Assembly (NCBI GenBank): GCA_002440765.1
Contig: DJVC01000098.1
Span: forward strand, 6,303 to 29,035
Origin: a bacterium UBP3_UBA6266
GTDB taxonomy: Bacteria > Auribacterota > UBA6266
Length of the DNA: 22,733 nt
Direction: 5' to 3'
The position numbers and the translations under genes are program-made. Below are positions 9,467 through 16,536 of the stretch, in pieces. Numbering within the stretch: the first letter of the stretch is position 1; each line of letters opens with the position of its first letter. A model generated the notes under the pieces. That model did not search any database. It was not told the origin of the DNA and saw only the letters and a list, made by a program, of their open reading frames with translations.

Positions 9467-10758
9467 TATAATCCTCCCACCCTATATACAACAGTTTTAC
9501 CTTTGGTAACATCGAGCTTATCGATAATGCCGATTGCCCTGCGCATGTCTTTTTCATACGCCTTGTGAGCCAGGACAACAATCGGAACTGCATTCCCTTT
9601 ATTTCTGCCTTTTTGGATAACAGAAGCAATACTGATCTTATTATCTCCCAGTATACCCGCAATTTTAGAAAGGACACCGGTCTTGTCTAAGACGGTAAAT
9701 CTGAAATAATATTTACTTCTGATATCTCCGATATCAATTATCTTTTTTTCTTTATTGGGAAAATCCGGTATGAAAGGTCTCGATTTTCCGGATATTATAT
9801 TTCTTGAAATATCAAGGATATCGGAAACAACCGCACTGGCAGTCGGTTTTTCTCCGGCACCTAAACCATAATAGAGTATGTTGCCTACAAAATCCCCTTC
9901 AAGCAATATCGCATTATATGCTCCCGTAACAGCGGCAAGCATGCCTTTATCATCAACCATAGTCGGGTTCACCCTCACTTCGATTCCGTTACTTTTTTCC
10001 TTATAAACGGCAAGAAGCTTTATTACAAAACCGAGCTCTCTGGCATATTCAATATCAATCTGTTCGACTTTTTCGATTCCCTCAACATTAACTTTGCCGA
10101 GCTCGATCCATTTACCCGAAGCAATGGAAGAAAGCAGCACAATTTTATGAGCGGAATCCATTCCGCTGATATCCAGCCTGGAGTCAGCTTCAGCATATCC
10201 TTCGCCCTTTGCCGCCTTTAACGCATCTTTGAAAGAAACTCTTTCCTCTTTCATCCTCGATAAAATATAATTTGTCGTCCCGTTAATGATTGCGTATATC
10301 GAGAAGATTCTGTTCGCCGCCAGTCCCTCTCTGAGCCCTTTGATTATAGGGATCCCGCCGCCTACGCTTGCCTCAAAAAATATCTCGCGGTTATTCAATC
10401 CGGCGTGTTTGAAAAGCTCTTCCCCGTATTCCGCAAGCAGCGCTTTATTCGCAGTAACAACGCTCTTCCCGTTCGAAAGCGCCTTTTTTATCAGGGTCTT
10501 CGCAGGCTCAATTCCGCCTATAAGTTCCACCACTATGTCAATTGATTCATCATTAATGATCGCTTCAACATCTGATACCAGCATTCCTTCCGGAAGCTTT
10601 ATACCCCTGTCCGTCTTTATGTCTTTATCCACAACTCTAACAAGTTCAATAGGCGCGCCAAAATCCCTGCTGAAAACACCGGTGTTTTTCTGCAGATTTT
10701 TTACAACGCCCTTGCCGACGGTCCCAAATCCTATTATTCCTACCCGAATATTTTTCAT
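9466..10758 (-). CDS. hom: Homoserine dehydrogenase with C-terminal ACT domain
   Basis: It reduces aspartate semialdehyde to homoserine using NAD(P)H. The 430 residues are the usual length for the monofunctional ACT-bearing form. The Rossmann motif GFGTVG is at 10-15, the catalytic-core pattern NGTTNYIL at 159-166, and the family signature [14 protein letters not shown] at 192-205 ends in the expected lysine. An ACT domain spans about 352-425 ([17 protein letters not shown]), the usual site of threonine feedback. The ATG at 10758 is preceded by GGGGAG. This is the first gene of the operon, with a plausible promoter about 40 bp upstream. No aspartate-semialdehyde dehydrogenase gene is in the run, so that step must be encoded elsewhere. 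Confidence 0.97.
   Translation of the reverse strand: MKNIRVGIIGFGTVGKGVVKNLQKNTGVFSRDFGAPIELVRVVDKDIKTDRGIKLPEGMLVSDVEAIINDESIDIVVELIGGIEPAKTLIKKALSNGKSVVTANKALLAEYGEELFKHAGLNNREIFFEASVGGGIPIIKGLREGLAANRIFSIYAIINGTTNYILSRMKEERVSFKDALKAAKGEGYAEADSRLDISGMDSAHKIVLLSSIASGKWIELGKVNVEGIEKVEQIDIEYARELGFVIKLLAVYKEKSNGIEVRVNPTMVDDKGMLAAVTGAYNAILLEGDFVGNILYYGLGAGEKPTASAVVSDILDISRNIISGKSRPFIPDFPNKEKKIIDIGDIRSKYYFRFTVLDKTGVLSKIAGILGDNKISIASVIQKGRNKGNAVPIVVLAHKAYEKDMRRAIGIIDKLDVTKGKTVVYRVGGL
9472..9478 (-). promoter_or_regulatory. Strong ribosome binding site of thrC, inside hom
   Basis: The minus strand reads GGGAGGA, 5 nt before the thrC ATG at 9466. It lies within the last codons of hom (the Val-Gly-Gly-Leu end). 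Together with the TAATG stop/start overlap it fixes the thrC start and points to coupled translation. Confidence 0.8.
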
Positions 10759-10806
10759 AATCTCCCCGCAATACTGTCACTGTCCCAATATATAAACTAA
10801 CCGGAC

Positions 10807-10834
10807 ATTTTACCATCTTTTATCTATATAACAA
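10807..10834 (-). promoter_or_regulatory. Predicted sigma70-type promoter of the hom operon
   Basis: On the minus strand TTGTTA (10829-10834, -35) is followed after 16 bp by TAAAAT (10807-10812, -10). The start point would fall near 10800, giving a leader of about 40 nt before hom. The leader is too short for a T-box or attenuator, and no such structure is seen. Confidence 0.5.
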
Positions 10835-10903
10835 ATATTTTATTTAAGATTATGCCCCGCCCTGGCAGAGAGTTGTATTTTAGCCGGAAAGGATATAAAA
10901 GAC

Positions 10904-10944
10904 AGAAAAAAATCAATCCTGTGAAATAGCTTTATGGATGATTT
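10904..10944 (-). terminator. Possible intrinsic terminator overlapping the end of the histidine kinase gene
   Basis: On the minus strand AAATCATCC (10936-10944) can pair with GGATTGATTT (10910-10919) with one bulged base, and a run of seven T follows the stop codon. The stem is AT-rich and its first half lies within coding sequence, so strength is doubtful. It would separate the signalling genes from the hom operon. Confidence 0.35.
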
Positions 10945-13900
10945 TACTTAAATCGTGCAATTTGAAAGGTTTCATAAGATAATCTTCAAAGCCGAACTTG
11001 CGGAAATTAGCCATCACCGGATCAAAAGAATATCCGCTGGTAACAATCACTTTTGCGCCCGAATCAATCTTTTTCAGGTGTTTCACCGCTTCTTTGCCTG
11101 ACATGCCGCCCGGTATCGTCAAATCCATAATAACAGCATCGAACCTTTGTCCGGAAGCCATAGCATGTTTATATTTTTGCAAAGCCTCTGCGCCATCTAT
11201 GGCAACGTCAACATCATATCCTATGTATTCCAGCATTCTCTTCGCAATCTTTCTGACTCCGTCTTCATCATCCATAAAAAGTATCCTGCCTTTACTTTTA
11301 TATATCCTGTCTTTGACGCTGTTCTTTTTACCGGCCCTGGAAACAGCGGGCAAATAAACCGTGAAGACCGATCCCTGCCCCGGCTTTGATTCCACGGCAA
11401 TCAGACCCTCATGGTTGCGGACAATTGAATAAGAAGTGGCAAGCCCCAGTCCCAATCCCTTTTCTTTGGTCGTGAAATAAGGGTCAAAGACCTTATTGAT
11501 ATGCTCCTCTTTAATACCGATTCCCTTATCGGAAATGGTTATTTTTACGTACTTGCCTTTTTTTAGGTTAGTCAGATCCTTTCCTTTAAGCACGATGTTT
11601 TCCGCGATTAACCTGATTTTTCCACCCGCCGGCATCGCCTGCTCGGCGTTGATAATAATATTGTTTATAACCTGGCTTATCTGGCCCTCATCTATTTTAA
11701 CCGGCCACAGGTTTTTTGAAATTCTTCTGTCACATCTTACATTAGAGCCTCTTACGGATAAAGAGATGGAATTCTTTATCAACGCGGAAAGAAAAACAAG
11801 TTTCCTGATGGGTTTTCCCCCTTTGGAAAAAGTAAGAAACTGCTGGGTGATTTTTTTCGCGCTCAGGGACGCTTTCTCAGCTTCATCCATAAATTTATAC
11901 AGTTTACCGCCCGCATCCGATTGGATCTTAGCAAGAGAAATATTTCCGAGTATCGCGGTCAGGATGTTGTTGAAATCGTGAGCCATGCCGCCCGCCAGCA
12001 CTCCTATCGATTCAAGTTTTTGCGCCTTCAACAGCTCATCCTGAAGTTTTCTCTGATCGGTGATATCTTTCAATACAGTTATAACCTTTTTGACCCGGCC
12101 TTTTTCGATGATAGGAATTTTCCATGTCTCGGTAACAATAGTTTCCGGCCCAAGCAGGTTTTTTTCCTCTGTTATTACGGGTTTCTCATCCTTAAAAACC
12201 TTCTTATACTGTTGAATTACTTTCTCACCTAAAAAAGGATACACGTCCAGAAGATTGAGGCCTATGATATCCGTTTTCAATCCGAACCTTTTATTCCATG
12301 AAAGCAACGTGTTGTTGGCTAATAAAACAGTCAGGTTTCTGTCGACGACATGCAAGGCATCAGTCAGGGAGTTGATTGTCGAGCGATACTGTATTTGCGA
12401 TTCTCTCAGGGCATCTTCAGCTTCTCTGCGATAAATTGTTTCAAGAGCCAGCGACATGTAATCCGAAATCGAAGAAACAAAATTCTGCTCTTCAATAGTC
12501 CATTTCCTTTTGCGGCCGGTCTGTTCATGGCAAATTATACCTACCAGTCTGCCGTGAAGTCTCACGGCTACATCCATTATCGAGCTTATCCCGTGTTCCC
12601 TGATATAGTCCGCGAATTCAGCGGTTCTTTCATCGTTTGCGGCGTCATAGGCCGCAATACACCTGTTTTTTTCCAAAGACTCAAAATACCGGGGATATTT
12701 TTCAACAGTCAGTTTCATTCCTTTTTTATGAACGGCTTTAACGGACAGGAACAGGTTTTCACAGATTATTTCCGTATGTTCATCATTAAATAACCATATG
12801 CTTACACGATCCGTTTTAAGCGCATACGAATCCATTTCGGTTATTTTCTCCAAAGCCGCGCTTATATCGGAAAAATCAATTTTACCGAGTTTTAAAATAG
12901 TTTCCTGGAATTTCACAAACTGCTCGGACTTGTATCTCTGCTCGGTTACGTCAACCATTGTGGATCGCATCCCGCATATATTGCCGCCCGTATCATATTC
13001 AAGGATATCGTCAATAATAACATGAATTTTGGAACCGTTTTTCTTCACATATATACGGTTCTCCGATTTCGGGATTTTATATCCGGTTATCTTTTTTTTA
13101 AACCGCGCTTTAGCATCTTTTTTCTGTTCATCAAGAATGAAATCAAAAATTGACCGGCCCATCATCTCCCCGGAGCTGTAGCCGAGCAGATTCGCTTCAG
13201 TCCGGTTAACGGCAAGTATTATCCCTCTCTTATCCAGTAAATGGTAAGCGACAGGCGCGTTTTCCCATAAATCGGTAAACATCCTTTCGGAATTACGCAG
13301 TTTTTCCTCAGCCACATTTTTATCCGTTATATCATTATATATAGCCACAATATCATCACAGGCCAGTTTATAAATATAGTTGTCTCTCCACCCTTTTATT
13401 CTATCGTCGCTGTAATACAAAGACTGGATTCTAACCGGAAGCCCTGTTTTCCATACCTTTCTGAACGCCTTTACGATTCCCGATTTTTCGGCTCCCGGAA
13501 AAACATCGGCGATCCTTTTGCCGATAACATCCAGCCTTTCGATATTATCAATTTTTTCAGCCGCTTTATTGAAATCTTTGAAGATAAAATCCCGCCCGTT
13601 TCCCACTACTTTGAAAACAGCCACTCCGCTGATCATATTATTCAGTAGATCACGAAATCTTGTTATATTATCCTTCAAAGTTTTGGCGGTGATTTTTTGC
13701 TCAGTGATATCGCGTAAAATTATTTCTACGGTTTTTCTGTTTTCTCTGTCTTTTTCAAAAGAAGCGTTTAAAATCGCACATTTCCCTTTGCCGGACAGGG
13801 TCTGAAAATTGTACTCCATGCCCCGGATTGAATCTTTTCCGGCAAGAAGTTGCCCTATAGGCTTCTGACCCGGGGAAATTCTGATTATATTGTCGAATAA

Positions 13901-14047
13901 TTCCCCGCATATCTGGGAAGGAGTCAGGTTAAGCTGCAGAATTTCGGCAAGTCCGCGGTTGGCGTATATTATTTTTCCCGTATCATAATAATATACGCAT
14001 ACACCGTCTTTGGTGGATTCTAATAATCTTTTAATAAAATCAGCCAT
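10913..14047 (-). CDS. Hybrid sensor histidine kinase with PAS repeats, GAF, HisKA, HATPase and receiver
   Basis: This 1044-residue soluble protein has no membrane segment. Order by eye: PAS-like 5-115, PAS-like 130-245 (divergent), PAS 253-370, GAF-like 375-540, PAS 550-665, HisKA with the phosphorylatable His690 in GGMAHDFNN, HATPase_c with Asn800, DKGIGI at 840-845 and GLGLGLA at 864-870, then a receiver with acidic pair D926/D927, phospho-acceptor D975 in MDLTIPGGMSG, and Lys1026 in LMKPF. The HisKA type and terminal receiver resemble orphan hybrid kinases that feed a phosphorelay (CckA-like layout). No cognate phosphotransfer protein or output regulator is in the window; the only signalling neighbour is the diguanylate cyclase 79 bp upstream. 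The ATG at 14047 has GGTG 6 nt before it. The signal sensed cannot be named. Confidence 0.95.
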   Translation of the reverse strand: MADFIKRLLESTKDGVCVYYYDTGKIIYANRGLAEILQLNLTPSQICGELFDNIIRISPGQKPIGQLLAGKDSIRGMEYNFQTLSGKGKCAILNASFEKDRENRKTVEIILRDITEQKITAKTLKDNITRFRDLLNNMISGVAVFKVVGNGRDFIFKDFNKAAEKIDNIERLDVIGKRIADVFPGAEKSGIVKAFRKVWKTGLPVRIQSLYYSDDRIKGWRDNYIYKLACDDIVAIYNDITDKNVAEEKLRNSERMFTDLWENAPVAYHLLDKRGIILAVNRTEANLLGYSSGEMMGRSIFDFILDEQKKDAKARFKKKITGYKIPKSENRIYVKKNGSKIHVIIDDILEYDTGGNICGMRSTMVDVTEQRYKSEQFVKFQETILKLGKIDFSDISAALEKITEMDSYALKTDRVSIWLFNDEHTEIICENLFLSVKAVHKKGMKLTVEKYPRYFESLEKNRCIAAYDAANDERTAEFADYIREHGISSIMDVAVRLHGRLVGIICHEQTGRKRKWTIEEQNFVSSISDYMSLALETIYRREAEDALRESQIQYRSTINSLTDALHVVDRNLTVLLANNTLLSWNKRFGLKTDIIGLNLLDVYPFLGEKVIQQYKKVFKDEKPVITEEKNLLGPETIVTETWKIPIIEKGRVKKVITVLKDITDQRKLQDELLKAQKLESIGVLAGGMAHDFNNILTAILGNISLAKIQSDAGGKLYKFMDEAEKASLSAKKITQQFLTFSKGGKPIRKLVFLSALIKNSISLSVRGSNVRCDRRISKNLWPVKIDEGQISQVINNIIINAEQAMPAGGKIRLIAENIVLKGKDLTNLKKGKYVKITISDKGIGIKEEHINKVFDPYFTTKEKGLGLGLATSYSIVRNHEGLIAVESKPGQGSVFTVYLPAVSRAGKKNSVKDRIYKSKGRILFMDDEDGVRKIAKRMLEYIGYDVDVAIDGAEALQKYKHAMASGQRFDAVIMDLTIPGGMSGKEAVKHLKKIDSGAKVIVTSGYSFDPVMANFRKFGFEDYLMKPFKLHDLSKIIHKAISQD

Positions 14048-14104
14048 TTGAGCACCACAGAAATAGTAACTTAAAGTATAATTTTACCACAAAATAACGC
14101 GCTT

Positions 14105-14128
14105 GATAAGTAACTACGTGAGTTTATC
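14105..14128 (-). repeat. Imperfect palindrome at the diguanylate cyclase stop codon
   Basis: GATAA-GT-AACT, a 5-nt spacer, then AGTT-TATC form an imperfect inverted repeat across the stop codon. No T run follows on the minus strand, so a terminator role is weak. An operator or weak mRNA hairpin before the kinase gene is possible. The rest of 14048-14126 shows only weak promoter-like matches. Confidence 0.25.
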
Positions 14129-15170
14129 AGACTTCCATTTCTACGCGGTTTCTTCCGTTATGCTTTGCCTTATATAAAGCAATGTCGGCCCTTTTCATAA
14201 TATCATCCTCTGTATCGCCTTTTACATACTGCGCCACGCCCAAACTAGCCGTGACATGAAGATTGTGCTTAAAAATATGCTTGCTCAAAACTATTCTCAG
14301 TTTCTCGGCAACGATAAAAGCCTGTTTTAGTGTCGCTTCCAGGGCAATAATCGCAAACTCTTCTCCTCCAACCCTCGCAAAATAATCATTTTTCCTTATG
14401 CTTCTCTGGCAAATATCGGCAACTGCCCTTAAAACGGAATCACCCACATCATGCCCGTAATTATCATTTATTTCCTTAAAATAATCAGCGTCAAGCATGA
14501 TAACGGAAAGGGATGAGCTGTATCTTTCGGCTCTTCTTATTTCGTTTTTAAGATGGGAATAAAAACTTGCCCTGTTATAACATTTCGTCAAATTATCGTA
14601 TATGGCAGAAAACTCGAGTTTGTCATGCACCCATTTTTTTACCATCAGGATTATCAGTATAATCAGGAACAGGTTGACAATAGTGCCCAGCAAAACAAAA
14701 TTCATATATTTAAATTTCGACTCGGAAACAAACTGAGCTTCAAAAACCGAGGTATTGGCCAGGTTCCAGCATTCTTCGCTTAAAATAAATATGTCCGTCC
14801 GGATACGGCTGTCCCTGCTTTTATTATAAACATCCAATTTGTCCTTAAGTATATCCCATTTGCCTTTTAGTTCCAGTATCGAATCAAAGAACGGCTTATC
14901 TTTAATGCCGTATAATTTAAACCTGTAATTCTTTTCAAGGAGAAGAGCAAGGATAATATCCGTTTTTTCTATTATCTCGCCGGCATCTTTTCCGCATAAT
15001 TCAAGTTTTACCGACCTTTGTATCGAACCTCTTACGATACCCGTGTAATTCACAATCCTTGCGTCATACCTTATATAATTGGTTATCATGAAAAGAAAAG
15101 AACCGTTGATTACAAAAAAAACGAGAAGAAGCAACGCTATGAGAATTATCTTTTTGGATACCTTAACCAA
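14127..15170 (-). CDS. Membrane-anchored diguanylate cyclase (GGDEF domain)
   Basis: It makes cyclic di-GMP from two GTP. The 347 residues comprise a first membrane segment (about 8-30), a 125-residue presumably periplasmic sensor region, a second membrane segment (about 156-177), and a C-terminal GGDEF domain (185-347). The active-site signature is GGEEF at 268-272. The inhibitory I-site RxxD is present as RKND at 259-262, exactly five residues before it, so product inhibition is expected. The sensor region matches nothing I can name. The start is TTG at 15170: no in-frame ATG occurs before Met28, which would remove the first membrane segment. GGGG lies about 7 nt upstream. An ATG four bases upstream is in another frame. 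A TATAAT promoter lies about 30 bp upstream. Confidence 0.93.
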   Translation of the reverse strand: MVKVSKKIILIALLLLVFFVINGSFLFMITNYIRYDARIVNYTGIVRGSIQRSVKLELCGKDAGEIIEKTDIILALLLEKNYRFKLYGIKDKPFFDSILELKGKWDILKDKLDVYNKSRDSRIRTDIFILSEECWNLANTSVFEAQFVSESKFKYMNFVLLGTIVNLFLIILIILMVKKWVHDKLEFSAIYDNLTKCYNRASFYSHLKNEIRRAERYSSSLSVIMLDADYFKEINDNYGHDVGDSVLRAVADICQRSIRKNDYFARVGGEEFAIIALEATLKQAFIVAEKLRIVLSKHIFKHNLHVTASLGVAQYVKGDTEDDIMKRADIALYKAKHNGRNRVEMEV

Positions 15171-15198
15171 ACATTTTCCCCGTAAGTTATTTTGTATT

Positions 15199-15228
15199 AT
15201 TATACGAAAAAGCGCCTCATATGGGCAA
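15199..15228 (-). promoter_or_regulatory. Predicted sigma70-type promoter of the diguanylate cyclase gene
   Basis: On the minus strand TTGCCC (15223-15228, -35) and a perfect TATAAT (15199-15204, -10) are separated by 18 bp. The start would fall near 15192, giving a leader of about 20 nt with GGGG close before the TTG start. The flanking stretch 15229-15373 shows no gene and no other clear signal. Confidence 0.6.
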
Positions 15229-15376
15229 GGATATCGTTAAGTTAAATAGTTCAAAAAGGCAGTTCGGGGTTTTGAGATTTCAAGGATATTTTTGTAACTG
15301 CTGTACTTCTTAACCACTCAACCATACTTTGAAAATAGGACAATCGAACATTACCATTCTGCGGCGGGCAGGGACC

Positions 15377-15442
15377 GCAATCGATTTTCGAATTTCAATT
15401 ATCGGTTGCTCTGTTCCGTTCAGGGGGACTCGGCAACCCCCC
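15377..15442. repeat. Hairpin-rich stretch beside the tRNA-Pro tail copy
   Basis: Two inverted repeats follow each other. The first is GCAATCGAT (15377-15385) against ATCGGTTGC (15401-15409), a 9-bp stem with one G-T wobble. The second is GGGGG (15423-15427) against CCCCC (15437-15441) with a 9-nt loop. The second contains GGGACTCG-gc-AACCC, which resembles the tRNA-Pro T-arm (GGGACTCGAACCC on the plus strand) with two extra bases, but this could be chance. Confidence 0.4.
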
Positions 15443-15453
15443 GGAGCGAGACC

Positions 15454-15473
15454 GGTCGGGGCGGCGGGACTCG
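15454..15473 (-). pseudogene. Copy of the 3' tail of tRNA-Pro
   Basis: These 20 bases are identical to 15653-15672, that is the second half of the T-loop, the 3' T-stem, the 3' acceptor strand and the CC of the intact tRNA-Pro, in the same orientation and 199 bp away. The match stops abruptly on both sides, so it is a fragment and not a working tRNA. It could be an attachment-site remnant or the tail of a disrupted tRNA copy. Confidence 0.75.
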
Positions 15474-15602
15474 CCTACTACGTAATTTGCTCGGGGTAAC
15501 CTCACAAATTACTGCGCAGGCCCACCCCGTAAAAGCTGACGTTCCTCCTACTCGTCGGAACTTTTCTTCCTGCTCGTCAGCGCTTTTACTTGCTTCGAGT
15601 CC
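15467..15602. repeat. 136-bp nested palindromic element
   Basis: The ends are inverted copies GGACTCG (15467-15473) and CGAGTCC (15596-15602); this heptamer is also the tRNA-Pro T-loop. Inside are GTAATTTG (15482-15489) against CAAATTAC (15505-15512), and GTAAAAGCTGACG (15529-15541) against CGTCAG-cg-CTTTTAC (15575-15589), a 13-bp stem with a 2-nt bulge. GTTCC (15541-15545) against GGAAC (15557-15561) is nested within the latter. No credible protein is encoded. The design suggests a small palindromic mobile element or a structured RNA; which of the two is unknown. Confidence 0.6.
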
Positions 15603-15651
15603 AAATATTTTTTTACCGGAAATAATCAGCCATATCTATTTGTGGTTAACT

Positions 15652-15729
15652 TGGTCGGGGCGGCGGGACTCGAACCCACGACCCCTTGAACCCCATTCAA
15701 GTGCGCTAGCCAAACTGCGCTACGCCCCG
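15652..15729 (-). tRNA. tRNA-Pro(GGG) with encoded CCA
   Basis: The 78-nt cloverleaf folds perfectly by eye. The acceptor is CGGGGCG/CGCCCCG with discriminator A and an encoded CCA. The D-stem is GCGC/GCGC. The anticodon stem is CTTGA/TCAAG around loop ATGGGGT, placing GGG at positions 34-36 with G37, as in proline tRNAs. The variable loop is 5 nt. The T-stem GTGGG/CCCGC carries loop TTCGAGT. No strong promoter is visible; TTGTTT and TAAAAG 16 bp apart just upstream are a weak candidate. No terminator hairpin with a T run is seen downstream. Broken copies of the same tRNA lie on both sides. Confidence 0.97.
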
Positions 15730-15788
15730 ACAAACCTTTTAGATTCCGCTTTATCCAAAACAAAGAACTCTACCCTGTATTGCGCTAG

Positions 15789-15939
15789 TCCCGTAAGGCT
15801 GTAACTTACGGAATGCAATAAACGTAAGTTACTTAGCCGAACGCGATCACGTAGCATCATCTTTACCTGCAGCCTACGGGATCCGTTCAACTTCGCAGTT
15901 TATGTTCGCTACCGCTCCATAAACTACAGTTTCACGTGA
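15789..15939. repeat. 151-bp palindromic insertion in the D-loop of the tRNA copy
   Basis: It opens with TCCCGTA (15789-15795), which pairs with TACGGGA (15875-15881). GGCT-GTAACTTACG (15797-15810) pairs with CGTAAGTTAC-tt-AGCC (15823-15838), a 14-bp stem with a 2-nt bulge. AGTTTATG (15897-15904) pairs with CATAAACT (15918-15925). The bulged-stem plan is like that of the element at 15467-15602, though the sequences differ. No open reading frame of note lies within it. Confidence 0.6.
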
Positions 15940-15951
15940 CCAAACTGCGCT

Positions 15952-15977
15952 TGCCCGCCAACGTTTTGTGGCGGGTT
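15952..15977. repeat. 26-bp hairpin insertion in the tRNA copy
   Basis: CCCGCCA (15954-15960) and TGGCGGG (15969-15975) form a perfect 7-bp stem with an 8-nt loop, extendable by a G-T pair. The insert sits between the acceptor strand and D-stem of the broken tRNA-Pro copy. It is REP-like in size. Beyond it, 15987-16074 shows no gene and no convincing terminator for the upstream operon. Confidence 0.55.
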
Positions 15978-16074
15978 ACGCCCTGAATATCAACGCGGCA
16001 AAATCAGAAACGCCATTTTTATAATAAATAGGTGTTTTAGTCAAGATGAAATTGCTTTAAAAAACCTGTCATTT

Positions 16075-16536
16075 TTACTCAAAATCCGCTGTTTCCTGAA
16101 GAATTCTGTAGAACTCCTCCTTTTCTTTTTCACAGGCAGGATCAAACCCTAATTTATATAAAAGCAATTCCTTCCTTGTTAAGGCAGCACTGAAATTGCC
16201 GTTTTCGATGCAGGAATAACTAAAATCCTCTGAGTTTGCCGATTCAGATTTAAAATCGTTAAACCGGAAATCATCTCTGAAATTCGTAATTTTCCACGTG
16301 TCATCTGATTTGAATATTATCCATCTTGGATTGGTTTCTTCATTCCCATCCCATTTATAGAAAACCTTATAAACGGGAAAAATATCCAATGTGCCGGTAC
16401 TCATCGAAATATCTTTTATATAATACAAGCTTTTCCGCGGCGCCGAAATACAGGCCCAGTAAACCACCACTGTACAAATAAGCACAAAAACCGCCTCAAA
16501 GACTATTACTTTAATTTTCATTCCCCGGTCCATCAT
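16075..16536 (-). CDS. Small single-pass membrane protein, unknown function
   Basis: I do not recognise this 153-residue protein. It has a short cytoplasmic start, one hydrophobic segment (about residues 8-30, VFVLICTVVVYW core), then about 120 polar, aromatic and acidic residues predicted to lie outside the membrane. That domain contains a W-rich strand pattern (WDGNEETNPRW, DDTWKITNF) and two cysteines (108 and 134). The first ATG overlaps the stop of the preceding lipoprotein gene (ATGA, 4 bp), suggesting coupled translation; Met2 and Met6 are other possible starts. As the last gene of the envelope cluster it probably works with the membrane protein and lipoprotein upstream, but its job is unknown. 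Confidence 0.8.
   Translation of the reverse strand: MMDRGMKIKVIVFEAVFVLICTVVVYWACISAPRKSLYYIKDISMSTGTLDIFPVYKVFYKWDGNEETNPRWIIFKSDDTWKITNFRDDFRFNDFKSESANSEDFSYSCIENGNFSAALTRKELLLYKLGFDPACEKEKEEFYRILQETADFE

Larger units (their letters stand above)
15781..15986 (-). pseudogene. 5' part of tRNA-Pro split by two insertions
   Basis: Three blocks, 15781-15788 (8 nt), 15940-15951 (12 nt) and 15978-15986 (9 nt, one mismatch), line up exactly and contiguously with 15702-15730 of the intact tRNA, i.e. its 5' acceptor strand and D-arm plus one flanking base. The joined copy is 28 of 29 identical. It is cut at two clean points: in the D-loop by 151 bp (15789-15939) and between the acceptor strand and D-stem by 26 bp (15952-15977). 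The anticodon and T-arms are absent. It cannot be a functional tRNA. Confidence 0.75.

Noticed and set aside
10759..10806. Attenuator, T-box or riboswitch before hom
   Set aside because: The leader after the predicted promoter is only about 40 nt with no stem-loop or leader peptide.
15301..15345. tRNA-Ser/Leu-like GGTTGAGTGGTTAAG on the minus strand
   Set aside because: It resembles a D-arm start but no acceptor, anticodon or T-arm can be folded around it.
15454..15672. Simple integrative element bounded by tRNA tail repeats
   Set aside because: The interval is only about 200 bp with no integrase or cargo, and this does not account for the split 5' copy. Kept only as one possible origin of the tail repeat.
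15406..15804. 132-codon plus-strand ORF crossing the tRNA-Pro
   Set aside because: It contains RRDSNPRPLEPHSSALAKL, the well-known artefact of translating the antisense of a proline-type tRNA. It also runs through the palindromic elements and has no ribosome site; it is not a protein.
15377..15986. CRISPR array
   Set aside because: Repeats are unequal, palindromic and not regularly spaced; no cas genes are present.
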